A stretch of 64,000 nucleotides of DNA from Mucilaginibacter celer (GTDB taxonomy: Bacteria > Bacteroidota > Bacteroidia > Sphingobacteriales > Sphingobacteriaceae): positions 3,658,001 to 3,722,000 of the forward strand of contig NZ_CP032869.1 of NCBI RefSeq assembly GCF_003576455.2, read 5' to 3'. Below are positions 1 to 10,700 of this stretch, in pieces. The translations under genes were made by a program, and so were the position numbers. The notes below the pieces were generated by a model. It was not told the DNA's origin. It saw only the letters and a list, made by a program, of their open reading frames with translations, and did no database searches. The stretch's first letter is position 1. Each line of letters starts with the position of its first letter.

Positions 1-743
1 CCCAACGCTGCCCTTGCCAGCGCCGAACCGAGGCTTACTCTTTTTACTCCCATATCAGCAAGCTCATTGAAGCTGATATCAAAACCAGCGGCACCCAGTA
101 CAATATTTAGGGGTTTAGGCGCAACGGCTTTCACTACCTCGCTTATCTGTTGGCGGGTTTTAAGGCCCGGGGCAAAAAGCACATCGGCACCTGCATCGGC
201 ATAGGCTACCAGGCGTTTAATGGTGTCCTGCAAATCTACTTTCCCATGAATCATATTTTCGGCGCGGGCGGTGAGCGTAAAATGAAAAGGCAGGCTGCGC
301 GCGGCTTCAACCGCCGCTTTTACCCGGTTTACCGACAGATCAAAATCATAAATAGGATCATGATCATTGCCCGTAGCATCTTCAATCGAGCCGCCAACAA
401 GGCCCACTCTTGCCGCAGCCAAAATAGTTTCGGCGCAGGCTTCGGGGGTATCGCCAAAACCGTTCTCCAGATCGGCAGCCACAGGTAAATTCGTGGCGTT
501 TATGATAGCACGGGCATTTTCGAGTGTCTCGTCGCGACTGATCAACGCATACCCATCCGGACGACCGAGCGTGTAAGCCAATCCGGCGCTGGTTGTAGTA
601 AATGCTTCAAAACCGAGCCCGGTTAATATTTTGGCAGTACCGGCATCCCACGGGTTGGGGATAATGAACAAGCCCTCGCGCCGGTGCAGGGCTTTGAAAA
701 CTTCGGCTTTTTGGTATTGGGTATTATTTATTGCTGATGACAT
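1..743 (-). CDS. PEP mutase / isocitrate lyase family protein (3' end cut by window)
   Basis: The frame is open from an ATG at 743 down to base 3 without a stop, giving 247 residues; the C-terminus lies outside the window. The translation begins MSSAINNTQYQK and continues with IIPNPWDAGTAKIL, LPVAADLENGFGD and GGSIEDATG, the hallmark stretches of the phosphoenolpyruvate mutase/isocitrate lyase TIM-barrel superfamily (the D-E metal-binding region and the substrate loop). Family members of about 250-280 aa cleave or rearrange C-C or C-P bonds of 2-oxo/hydroxy acids, for example oxaloacetate or methylisocitrate. The true substrate cannot be told from sequence. The gene is divergent from the acetyltransferase-like gene that starts at 829; no other neighbour suggests a pathway. 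Confidence 0.85.
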   Translation of the reverse strand, partial: MSSAINNTQYQKAEVFKALHRREGLFIIPNPWDAGTAKILTGLGFEAFTTTSAGLAYTLGRPDGYALISRDETLENARAIINATNLPVAADLENGFGDTPEACAETILAAARVGLVGGSIEDATGNDHDPIYDFDLSVNRVKAAVEAARSLPFHFTLTARAENMIHGKVDLQDTIKRLVAYADAGADVLFAPGLKTRQQISEVVKAVAPKPLNIVLGAAGFDISFNELADMGVKRVSLGSALARAAL

Positions 744-828
744 TTTAAGGCAGATTGACTGGCTTCGAAATTAAGCAAAAACGCCATTAATGCTACCCGT
801 TATTGCTAATATTGCATCAGCATTAATT

Positions 829-1455
829 ATGAAACAGCAGGTAGATATTAATAACTGGATAAGAAAAGAGCATTATAACTTTTTTAAAACTTTTGAAGAA
901 CCGTACTACGGCGTTAATGTGGATATTGACGTAACAGCGGCCTACAAATTTGTAAAACAAAACGGCATCTCGTTTTTCCTGTACACCATGTACCAATCGT
1001 TGGCGGCATCGCAAATTATCGAAGCTTTCAGATATCGGATGGAGGGTGATGAGGTTTTTATTTACGATAGGATTGACGGCGAATCTACCGTACCACGCGC
1101 CAACGGCACTTTTGGTTTCGGTTCGTTTCAATTTTATCCCTCGTTTGAAGATTTTAATACCGAAGCTATCAGGGAAATAACACGGGTACAAAGCAATAAT
1201 CTGCTCGAGCTGTCAACCGTAAATAATACCATCAGGTACTCGTCCCTGCCCTGGCTCAATTTCACAGCGTTATCGCATGCCCGAAAATTTTCGTTTGTTG
1301 ATAGCTGCCCTAAAATTTCATTTGGTAAAATGACCGATCGTCATGGTAAACGGATCATGCCGCTATCCATCCACGTAAACCACGCGCTGGTTGATGGGAT
1401 CCATCTTGGCCAATACATTGATTGTTACCAGGACTTGTTGAACAAAGGCGTTTAG
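829..1455 (+). CDS. Chloramphenicol acetyltransferase-like (CAT family) enzyme
   Basis: The 208-residue product has the length of type A chloramphenicol acetyltransferases (about 207-220 aa). Near the C-terminus it carries HVNHALVDGIHLG, matching the family's catalytic HHxxxDG motif, with His at about residue 185 and Asp at 189. Aromatic-rich N-terminal segments (WIRKEHYNFFKTFEEPYYG) also fit the family. The frame stays open upstream to 790, but the start at 829 (MKQQVDINNW) gives the usual N-terminus. Cytoplasmic trimeric acetyl-CoA-dependent O-acetylation is the family role. Chromosomal Bacteroidota homologues often have unknown acceptors, so chloramphenicol resistance is not implied. It is followed by two small palindromes. 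Confidence 0.85.
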   Translation: MKQQVDINNWIRKEHYNFFKTFEEPYYGVNVDIDVTAAYKFVKQNGISFFLYTMYQSLAASQIIEAFRYRMEGDEVFIYDRIDGESTVPRANGTFGFGSFQFYPSFEDFNTEAIREITRVQSNNLLELSTVNNTIRYSSLPWLNFTALSHARKFSFVDSCPKISFGKMTDRHGKRIMPLSIHVNHALVDGIHLGQYIDCYQDLLNKGV

Positions 1456-1470
1456 CTGCCGGGCGGAGTT

Positions 1471-1536
1471 GCGTGCCTCTGGCACGCTAAAAACTTTACC
1501 CGTGTTTTGCTACAAAGCTTTTGCACCTCTGGTGCA
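1471..1536. repeat. Pair of short perfect palindromes with TCT loops
   Basis: GCGTGCC-TCT-GGCACGC lies at 1471-1487 and TGCACC-TCT-GGTGCA at 1522-1536, in the short convergent gap between the CAT-like and DUF885 genes. Both have the same loop and similar stems, like those inside the large element at 28657-29004. They may be remnants of a dispersed repeat, or act as transcription-ending hairpins; no T-run follows either stem. Confidence 0.6.
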
Positions 1537-1569
1537 CCTTATCAGTTTCAAAAGTAACAGGACGGAACT

Positions 1570-2865
1570 TCAACTCTTTTTAAACATATTCTCCTTCACC
1601 ATAAACAGCGGCAGCGAACCATGATCAAGCACGCGCGAATGAAAATCCCTGATATCAAATTTAGCGCCTTGCTTTTGTTGTAGCTCATCTTTCCAATGCA
1701 GTATTTGCAGGGCACCGTATTTATAGGTTACTACCTGTGCGGGCCAGCGGCGGATGCGGGCAATTTCGCGCATGGCAATATCATCCTGCCCGCGGATGTT
1801 TTTTTTCCAGAATGCAAGGGCCTGTTCGTCTGTCCAGCCATAGTAGTTTAGTGCAACATCAAGCGGCACCCTCACCGAGCGCACTATATCCCACTCCCAT
1901 TTGCCCAGTTCATCATATGGGGTTTGGTATACCCCAAGCTGTTTACCCAGTTCTTCGGTATAAGCGCCCCATCCTTCGGCAAAGCCCATGTAATAAAAAA
2001 GCTGCTGCACGGTCGATGTTTTGGTTTGCGCCTCGGTACTGGCCTGGTAATGATGGCCCGGTACGCCTTCGTGAATAAACAGCCAGTCAACCTGGCGTTT
2101 GTTGTAAGGTTTATCAAAAAGGTTATAATAAAACACATTGCTATCGTAATAACCGGGCGTTTGTGCCAGTTGCCTGCTTTCGCCCTTTTCAATTTTTAAA
2201 GGGGCTATATCAGTATTTTTGAACAGTTTGGGCAGGTTGGCATAAATGATCTGCTTTGTATTTTCGAAGGATTGCTGTACAATTTTCGGGTCGTTAATAA
2301 AAAACAAGGGATCATTAAGGTGCTTGTAAAAAGCATCTTCGCCGAGGCCGGTTTGCTGCCTGATGGCTTCGATATGTTTTTGAACGCGGGCAACTTCCGT
2401 TAAGCCGAACTGGTAAATCTCATCCGGCGTAGCATTGGCGCTCGTCCAGCGTTTCAGCAAATAAGCATACCAGGCCTTGCCGTTTGGCACCGTGATGATT
2501 CCCCCGGTTGAAATGGTGGCGGGTTTATGCTTCAGCCAATCCTGTTCAAGGGCAATCCGCTCCAGGTTAAGGTTGGTTTCGTAGCTGATCAGCTGATAAT
2601 CTGTTTTTTCCGCGTCGCTAAGTTCATTGGGTTTAAAGGCGGATAAACCTGTCTTTATCTTGCTAAAAAAAGTTAGTTGCTTTTGCACGTCTGCAGCGGT
2701 GCCGATGTGTTCCAATCCGCTTACATAACTTAATTCAAGCTGAGGTAAATGCAACTCGTTATAGCCCTTCACAAAATCATTGCAAAAGGCATTAAACGTA
2801 GGTTGCCTTTTAGCAGGCAATGCAGATAATATCAATGCACCTAAAGCGACTATAAAAACCTTCAT
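1570..2865 (-). CDS. DUF885 family protein (putative secreted metallo-hydrolase/peptidase)
   Basis: The protein contains HEGVPGHHYQ followed by an EGWGAY(T)EEL stretch, the signature of the DUF885 family, which resembles zinc peptidases of the M3/M32 fold (HExxH-like HEGVPGHH). The C-terminal RWPAQVVTYKYG and FHSRVLDHGSLPL segments are also typical. A hydrophobic signal peptide follows an in-frame Met at 2865 (MKVFIVALGALILSALPA), so I prefer that start (431 aa) over the upstream codon at 2886. Many DUF885 proteins are 550-600 aa; this shorter form lacks some N-terminal sequence but keeps the motif region. Export to the periplasm is likely; the substrate is unknown. Confidence 0.85.
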   Translation of the reverse strand: MKVFIVALGALILSALPAKRQPTFNAFCNDFVKGYNELHLPQLELSYVSGLEHIGTAADVQKQLTFFSKIKTGLSAFKPNELSDAEKTDYQLISYETNLNLERIALEQDWLKHKPATISTGGIITVPNGKAWYAYLLKRWTSANATPDEIYQFGLTEVARVQKHIEAIRQQTGLGEDAFYKHLNDPLFFINDPKIVQQSFENTKQIIYANLPKLFKNTDIAPLKIEKGESRQLAQTPGYYDSNVFYYNLFDKPYNKRQVDWLFIHEGVPGHHYQASTEAQTKTSTVQQLFYYMGFAEGWGAYTEELGKQLGVYQTPYDELGKWEWDIVRSVRVPLDVALNYYGWTDEQALAFWKKNIRGQDDIAMREIARIRRWPAQVVTYKYGALQILHWKDELQQKQGAKFDIRDFHSRVLDHGSLPLFMVKENMFKKS

Positions 2866-2981
2866 AAATTTAAATCCTATCAACAAACATAAATAATAAA
2901 CTGTATTTTACTTAGTATAAGCCCAATATCCCCCCGTTGGGGTGATGACCAGGTACTGCGTGTGGCATAAATTTGATAATC

Positions 2982-3947
2982 ATGGTATATCGCAAGCTGA
3001 TCCCGTTTTTTGTTTTTATGCTGATGGCAGGCAAAAGCATTGCCCAGGTACTTTATCCCGACGCTTCAATGCCGGCAGATACGCCACGCCTGTTTGCCAT
3101 AGGTATAATAAGCGATGGATTGAGCAACCGCGATTTTACTATCTCGCCCGGCGGCGATGAGATCTTTTTCACCCTGCAACAGCCACGCTTTGTAAGCAGC
3201 ACCATTTTACGCATGGTAAAAAAGAACGGCAAATGGAGCAAACCCGAAGTGGCTCCTTTTTCGGGGCGTTACCGTGACCTCGAAGCAGCGTTCTCGACTG
3301 ATGGACAAACAGTTTATTTTTCGTCAGACAGGCCACTGAATGATGGTGTTACCAAAAAAGATTTCGATTTGTGGCGGGTTAAACGCGATGCAGGCAGCAA
3401 CTGGGGACAGCCGGAAAATCTCGGAACGGAGGTTAACTCAACCAAAAACGAGTTTTATCCCAGCGTAGCCAAAAGCGGCAATTTATATTTTACGGTAGAG
3501 GCCGATTACGGCAAGGGCAGCGAAGATATTGTAGTGTGTAAACCCAATGCCACCGGCTATACCAAACCCGAAAGCCTGCCCGAAGATATTAATACCAAAT
3601 ATGACGAGTTTAACGCTTTTATAGATCCCGGCGAGCAGTTTATCCTGTTTAGCTGCTATGGCCGCGCCGATGATATGGGCCAGGGCGATCTGTATATAAG
3701 CCGTAAAGACAATGCCGGTAAATGGATGCCTGCAAGGCACTTGCCATCGCCCATAAACAGCCCGGCGCTTGATTACTGCCCTTTTGTAAGCCGCGATAAA
3801 AAGCACCTGATATTTACCAGCAACCGCGTTAACAGCCAGCTTAAAAACGGGCAAACCAAAACCTATCAGCAATTACAAACGCTGTTAAACAGCGCAGGCA
3901 ACGGCTGGGACGATGTTTACTGGGTTAAATTTAACGAATGCTGGTAA
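2982..3947 (+). CDS. PD40 / TolB-like beta-propeller protein, exported
   Basis: An N-terminal signal peptide (MVYRKLIPFFVFMLMAG, cleavage probably after SIAQ) precedes repeated propeller strands: FTISPGGDEIFFTLQ, AAFSTDGQTVYFSSDRP, YPSVAKSGNLYFTVE, FNAFIDPGEQFILFSCYG and CPFVSRDKKHLIFTSNR. These S-x-D-G-x-x-I/L-Y/F-F-x-S blades are the PD40 (WD40-like) repeat of TolB-type proteins; five or six are visible. No catalytic domain or OmpA domain follows, so it is probably a periplasmic binding or scaffold protein. ATG at 2982 is preferred because the nearest upstream alternative is TTG at 2973. It converges on the CBS gene with a 14-nt gap. Confidence 0.8.
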   Translation: MVYRKLIPFFVFMLMAGKSIAQVLYPDASMPADTPRLFAIGIISDGLSNRDFTISPGGDEIFFTLQQPRFVSSTILRMVKKNGKWSKPEVAPFSGRYRDLEAAFSTDGQTVYFSSDRPLNDGVTKKDFDLWRVKRDAGSNWGQPENLGTEVNSTKNEFYPSVAKSGNLYFTVEADYGKGSEDIVVCKPNATGYTKPESLPEDINTKYDEFNAFIDPGEQFILFSCYGRADDMGQGDLYISRKDNAGKWMPARHLPSPINSPALDYCPFVSRDKKHLIFTSNRVNSQLKNGQTKTYQQLQTLLNSAGNGWDDVYWVKFNECW

Positions 3948-3961
3948 GCCGGCTGTGTTAA

Positions 3962-4396
3962 TTAGGTTGACTGGATATAGCTGTGCAACTGCTCGATAGT
4001 TTCTCTTTGCGAGTGGATGGTTTCGTAAACCACATCACTCATAGATACGATGCCGCAAAGCTCATTGGCTATGTCAAACACGGGCAGGTACCTGATGTTA
4101 TTCTCGCTCATAATTAGCATGCATTCATCAACAGACGATTTTGGGGTAATCATCGGAAAATTGGTACTTATGATCTCTCCGGCGGTGGTTTCGTCAGAGT
4201 GTTTGCCCATTAAAATGATTTTGCGGGAGTAGTCCCTCTCGGTCATCAGGCCAATGTATTTACCATCTTCAGTTACCACTACCGAGCCGATATTTTTTTC
4301 GGCCATCAATTTTAATACATTCAATACAGTGGTATCGGCAGGCACGGCAACAACATTGTTCCCCTTGCGGGCCAGGATGTGTTTTACACTTTTCAT
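3962..4396 (-). CDS. Tandem CBS domain protein
   Basis: The 144-residue soluble protein is made of two CBS domains: one beginning VAVPADTTVLNVLKLM with IGSVVVTEDGKYIGLMTERDY, the other beginning FPMITPKSSVDECMLIM with IRYLPVFDIANELCGIVSMSDV. Stand-alone CBS pairs bind adenine nucleotides (AMP, ATP, SAM) and act as energy-sensing regulators of partner proteins. The G-x-(M/V)-(T/S)-x-x-D motif is present in both halves, so nucleotide binding is plausible. No partner gene is adjacent. The upstream 313-nt region holds four evenly spaced AACCAT repeats that might control it. Confidence 0.88.
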   Translation of the reverse strand: MKSVKHILARKGNNVVAVPADTTVLNVLKLMAEKNIGSVVVTEDGKYIGLMTERDYSRKIILMGKHSDETTAGEIISTNFPMITPKSSVDECMLIMSENNIRYLPVFDIANELCGIVSMSDVVYETIHSQRETIEQLHSYIQST

Positions 4397-4709
4397 AAGT
4401 ACTTAGGGTTAATTTTTGGTAAAATCAATATACGAATAAGTATCAGAAAAACAATAGGTTGTGGAAAACAAAATAAAACCGACCTAAAACTGTTTAACAG
4501 GCAGACAACAGGCAATAGTTTATCAGCGCATTAACCATCATAAACCATCTATTTTGGCTTCCCCGGATTATCAGAAACCATCTCAAACCATATTATTGAC
4601 TACTAACCAAATAGCACAATTATGAAGCAGGCAACCCGGTCGCTGTTAAAATAAACAAGCCCGGACTACATTTTACGGTGCCAGGGCTCTGTTTATTTAA
4701 AACGCGTTA
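4397..4709. other. Intergenic region with phased AACCAT repeats
   Basis: No gene is visible in these 313 bases. AACCAT occurs at 4533, 4543, 4576 and 4586, two pairs with exactly 10-bp spacing separated by 33 bp. A terminator hairpin for the giant gene lies at 4649-4698. The rest is AT-rich upstream sequence of the CBS gene. Confidence 0.6.
4649..4698 (-). terminator. Terminator of the 2831-aa giant gene
   Basis: AAATAAACAAGCCCGG at 4649-4664 pairs with CCAGGGCTCTGTTTATTT at 4681-4698, just past the stop codon at 4710 on the reverse strand. The GC core plus the flanking A/T arms give a stem whose reverse-strand 3' side is U-rich, consistent with intrinsic termination. Confidence 0.65.
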
Positions 4710-7700
4710 TCAATTGGTGTTTTTAATGATCTTAAACTCCTTCACCTGGTTATCGGCAGTTACCCGAAGTACGTAAACACCATTCCGGAGCGAACTCAGG
4801 TTAAGCTGCAGGATGCCCTGCTGATTAACATACTGGTTGGTAAATACCAGTCGCCCGCCATTGGAGAGGCTGTTTACCTCAACTTTTACATTGGCTGCAG
4901 CTGCATCGCCAAGATTAAAGTTCACCATGGTTTGGAATGGGTTTGGATATGGTATGTTCTTTTTATCATTAAGCGCATTAAACTCCGCAAATGACGATGC
5001 AAATGATGCCATCGGTCTAATCACCAGCGTACGGTTTACATTGGCTGCCGGTGCATAAGTGGCATCGCCCGCCTGTACCGCTGCTATGCTCACACTACCC
5101 GCAGCTACAATATGCACCCTGTTGCTTACTATGGTTGCTATGGACGTGTTGTTACTGGTATACGTTACCGGCAGGCCTGAACTTGACGTAGCACCCGGAT
5201 CAAAATCGGCATCGCCAACGTACCTTGCCGCAGGTTGTGTAAATGTTATGCTTTGCGATTGCTTGTAAGTTGCACCATCAAGCGTAGCCACGCCCTCGGT
5301 AGTGGTTACTTTTACATCGCCGGTTGCGCCTCCGCCTACTACGGCTGTAATTTTGCTTGCCGATACAATGGTGAACGAAGTTGCAGGTACACCGCCAAAA
5401 CTTACCGCTGTAGCATGGCTAAGATTGGCACCGTTAATAGTAACCGTAGCCCCTGCCGAAATACTGGTTGGCGAGAACGATGATATCACCGGTAAAGTAC
5501 CGTTGGTTACTGTCATAACGCCGCCTACATACCTGAAATCATAATTATCTGCCGCCGCTCCCGAGCCAATGATAAGGTACTGTCCCGGCAGCGAGTTAAC
5601 CGTCGCCTTGGTAGTGATAACCGGCTGAGTGGTGACAACAGCACTGTTATCCCCGTTTTTAAAGCCGCTATAAGTACCGGTTAAAGCCGGGATAGCTTCG
5701 CCTATCGCTTTTGATTTGGCATCGGCAGTAAATACCGCCAGCGCTTTATTGATCGTGACTGCCTGCGTTACCGGGCTTATCGAAGCGTCATCCTGCGAGG
5801 CGGTGATATCGATTACACCTACTTTTTTGATGTGTACTTTATTACCGGCTACAATAGTTGCCACCGTGGTATCGCTGCTGGTGAATGTGATTGGCAGCGA
5901 GGTATTGGTACTGGTTGCTGTGATCAAAGTATCAGGCGCACCATAAGTAAACGGACCGGGTTGATTGAAGGTGATTTGCTGGGCCACTCTATCGGCAGAT
6001 ACAAACACACGGACAAGTCCTGCAGAACCAGCTGTATTGAAGCCAACCATTGCCGTGTTGCCATCAGCGCTGATGGCCAAAGCTGATGAATTAGTACCGG
6101 CTGCTGTTAAATTAATCTTTTTGCCCGCCGGACCTTCATAATATAAATAAGCGGCGGAAGGATTATTGGCATCAGAGGTCGGTCCTCCAAGCATTACATT
6201 TTTAGCATTGGCATTTGTAGCCACGCCTATAAGGCCACCATATATTCTTCCTATCGGAATCGCGTAAGAGGATTGTTCTGTCCAGGTGCCGTTAACTCTT
6301 TTAAAATCTGTGGCGGCTGTACCATAGTAGTACACTACATTAGGATAATCCACGTCACCATAGTCGTAGGAATAAAAGACATTAGCACCAATTATAGCAT
6401 GATTTCCATCGGCAGATACGCCTACCGAAAAACCGCCATAGGCTCCGTAACTTCCTCCCCCCGAATACATTTCTCCACCCTGTTGAACCCATGTACCATT
6501 GCTATCACGTACATACACCCAAAACGAGCCATTCCATGAATCATTATTGGGGTTATCTCCGCCACCAGAGCTGTCACCGCTGATAAGCGTTTGCCCATCG
6601 GCACTTATAGCTACAGACGATCCTCCCCTTACCATGGTTACAAACTGCCATGTATTGCCAAACCTGTTATAAACACATGGGCCAAAAGCAGCGGTGTTAC
6701 CATCGCCGCTTAGAGCAACCGAAGTATTTCGATAATTGAGCAAACCCACCAACTTATCGCCCTGTTGCTGCCAGGTACTGCCATTACGGGTAAAGATCCA
6801 GCCAGCCCCGGCATTGTTATTGTCGGCGGGGCCGCTAATGGCAACCGTATTACCATCGGCACTGATAGCAACACTTGTTCCCTGCTTTGCCGCACCTATA
6901 CTGCCGGTACCTACCAGCTTATCGCCCTGCTGTTGCCAGGTATCTCCGGTGCGTACAAAAATCCAGGCCGCCCCTTGCCCGTTATTATCATCGGTGCCGC
7001 CAATCACGGCTGTATTGCCATCGGCACTCAGGGCTATCGCGCTTCCCTGTTTGGCCCGGCCAAGACTACCGTCACCTACCAATTGCGCCCCCTGTTGCAC
7101 AGACGGGTGCGATGTAGCAGTTACGGTAAAGTTACCTGAAGCCGCGGTACTGCCGCTATCAGTACTAAGGGTTATCGGCCCGGCCACGGCATCGGGCAAT
7201 ACCATGCCTACAAGCTTGGTGCCCGTATTTGATATAACGGCCGCCTTTTTGCCACCAATTGTAAAATTAACAGGGGCAATAAGGTTGTTCCCCGTTATAG
7301 TTACCAAAGTACCTACAGGCCCTGCTTTAGGACTAAAGGATGATATTTGCGGCGGACCTGATGGTACCGCTATAACTGTTAATGTACCGGGAACGTAATT
7401 AAATGTATACTTTGCCGAGGCTGCCCCGTTTACCGTAATGGGATAAAAACCGGCTTGCGAAGAACCTGACGCGGAGGTGCTTATTGTTGGCTGCGTAGTT
7501 AAATTTTTAACGCTATCGCCGTTCACGAAGCCCTTATATTGGGCAGTAAGCAATACGCTTGCAAATCCTTGCTTTACTATTTTATTATCAACCGTTATGG
7601 TTAACGGAACTTTATTAACTGTAATTGATTGGGTAAGCGGTACGGCATCACTGTAAGTAGCGTTACCCGGCTGCGATGCTGTAATGGTTGATGTACCGCT

Positions 7701-10700
7701 GCTAACAATATGAAGTTTATTGCCGTTTACAATTTTCGCTACGGTTGTATCGCTGCTGCTAAAAATAACAGGGAGTGTTAAATTAGTGCTAACTGCGGCA
7801 AGTGTCGTATCAGCCGCACCATAATTTAAGGTTGATGGTATAGGTTTAAAAGAATCGATGATCTGTGATTGTTTTGCAGCATGTGCAAATGCCCAAACTC
7901 CACCTTTGCTATCAAAGGGCTTACCGGCACCTATAAACGTCGTGCTTCCGTCTGTACTTATGGCAATTGCATCGCCCTGGTAGTTTTCGCCTATGTTTGA
8001 ACCTCCAACCAGTCTGCCGCCGCTTTGCTGCCAGGTATTCCCTGTTCGGGTAAACGTCCATGTACCACCATTACCCGGGTAAACGCCTCTGGAACCAATT
8101 ACAGCGGTGTTGCCATCGCCACTCAACGCGGTTATCGAAGCTTGCGCGGTTGCCGGAAATCCGTCTGTACCAACCAATTTATTACCTTGCTGTATCCAGT
8201 TGGTGCCATTGCGTACAAATACCCATGTGGCACCGTTTCCATTATTATCACCATACCCTCCGCTTAAAATGGTCGTTCCGTCGGCATTAACAGAAACCGC
8301 GCCTTGTTTCGAAGCGCCAACGTAGCCGGTACCTGTTAATTTGGGGCCTTGCTGTGTCCAGTTGGTACCTGTCCGGGTATAAACCCAGGCAGCTCCAACA
8401 CTATTAAAATCGCCATTACCACCAACAATGGCTGTTCTGCCATCAGCGCTTAAGGCTACAGAACTTCCCTGCGCCGATCTCCCAATATTATCATTACTAA
8501 TAAGTTTAGAACCCTGCTGCATCCAAACACCGCTTTGGCGAATAAACACCCAGGTCGCACCAATGCCATTATTATCGCCGGGGCCTCCGGCAATAATTGT
8601 ATTACCATCGGCGCTGATAGCCATAGCACTTCCAATAGTAGCCGGGCCAACCGCACCTTTACCTACAAGTTTAGGTCCTTGCTGCGCCCAGGTGTTACCC
8701 GTGCGCGTAAATACCCATAACGCTCCTAATCCGCTTTGATCGCCGGGAAAACTCCAAACGGCTGTATTGCCATCGGCACTCAACACCACAACGGGCGCTG
8801 GCTGGGCGCTACCTGCATAATCGGCACCTATCAAACGGTTGCTTTGTAGCGTGTACGTATTTCCGCTACGGGTGTAAACATATGCTCCCTGGTACCCTGT
8901 ACTGACAATGATCGTATTGCCATCGGCACTGGAAGCTATCGAGCTTCCAAAACCCGATAGAGAAGCTGCTGTAATTTTTGCTCCGAGCTGAGCATTAGGA
9001 GCACCGCTGCCGGGGGTTACCGTAAATGTACCGGTTGCCGTAGCCGAACCTGCCAGCGTGTTTACAGAAACAGCTCCGCTTGCCATACCAGGATATATCA
9101 TTCCTATCACCTGTGTACTGGTAGCAGATACTACTATACCGTTGAAGCCACCTACCTTAAACGAAGAAGCAAAATCAAGATTAGTGCCGGTGATGGTAAC
9201 CAGGGTGCCAACCGGCCCTGATGCGGGGCTAAAGCTGGTAATGGTTGGCGGTGCCGACGCGCCGAGTGATAAATACCCCTGCACGTAACTGATCTCATAA
9301 TTTCGGGCAACCGCGCCGCTTGCAGTTATTGGGTAACTACCGGCAGGTGATGAAGTAGTAGCCGTAGTACTTAAAAGCGGCAAAGTTGTTAAAGCACTTG
9401 TAGTTTCGCCGTTTATAAAGCCTGTGTAACCGGCTGTAAATGCCGGGAATGGATGGGTGCTGATGCCCTTTTTACTATCTGCCGCAATAGTAAGTGGTAA
9501 TTTATTAACCGTTAAAGTACGGCTAACCGGCTGGGCAGGATAGTGGGTATCATCACCCGCCTGTGAGGCCGTTATAATAGCCGTACCTGCGTTTTTTATA
9601 CGAATTTGACTACCTGGTATGATTATAGCCACGGTAGTATCGCTACTTGTTAACACAACCGGGGTATTGTTGTATGAACTGTATACAACCGGTGCAAGAT
9701 CAAGCGCCCCATAATTAACATTGTTTAAACTATTAAAAGTAATTGTTGGTTGCGGCAGCGGAGCAGTTATGGTAAGCACCCCTGCAACATAAGTAATATC
9801 ATAATTTTTAGTATCAGCCCCCGAAGGCGTTATTGGATATTTACCTGCCGGCGATGAGCTTGTGGCCGTAGTAGTTAGTACCGGTTGGGTAATTAAGTTG
9901 GCAGCCGTTTCGCCGTTTACAAAACCATAATAGGATGCCGTAAACGAGGGCAGCGGCGCGGATAACGGGATAGTTGTGCTGTTGCCATATATTGTTAAAG
10001 GTGCCTTATTTACGGTAAAGCTGCGCGGGTAACTTGCCGGCGCGTAAGTAGGGTTACCGCTTTGTAAAGCCCTGATTATACACGTACCAGGGCCAACAAT
10101 GTGAATATAACCGCTTAAAATAACAGCCACAGAGGGATCGCTACTGGTATAGGTGATTGGAATAGTATTATTAGTACTTGTTGCAACAGGGTAAATATCG
10201 CCGTTGCCATAAGTTACCGTACGCAACGGATCAAACGTTATAGTTTGCGGCGTGGTACCATTGGGCTGGGTAATTGTAAGCGTACCTTGCGTATATGTAA
10301 TATTATAATTTTTTGCAACGGCCCCGCTTACTATTATCGGGTAACTTCCTACCGGCGATGAACTGGTGGCCGTAGTGCTTAACACCGGCTGGGTGGTTAA
10401 AATTGCAGATGTTTCATTTTTTACAAAGCCGGTATAAGTTACCGTAAGCGCAGGCAGCGGCTTTGAAACTTCTACTGTTTTGTTATCAGCCTTTATAGTT
10501 AACGGTACTTTATTAACCGTAAATGCCCGTATAACTGGCGCGGCCGGGCTATGATTGGCATCACCGCTTTGCGTGGCGGTTATATTGGTAGTGCCCGCTC
10601 CTACTATATGGATTTGGTTATTTACAATAGTAGCTACTGTTAAATCGCTGCTGCTGTATGTAATAGGAATAGTGTTATTGGTACTGGTTGCTCCGGGAGC

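Noticed and set aside
6736..7398. 220-codon open frame antisense within giant gene A
   Set aside because: Its content repeats with the propeller blades on the other strand; no start signal or known family.
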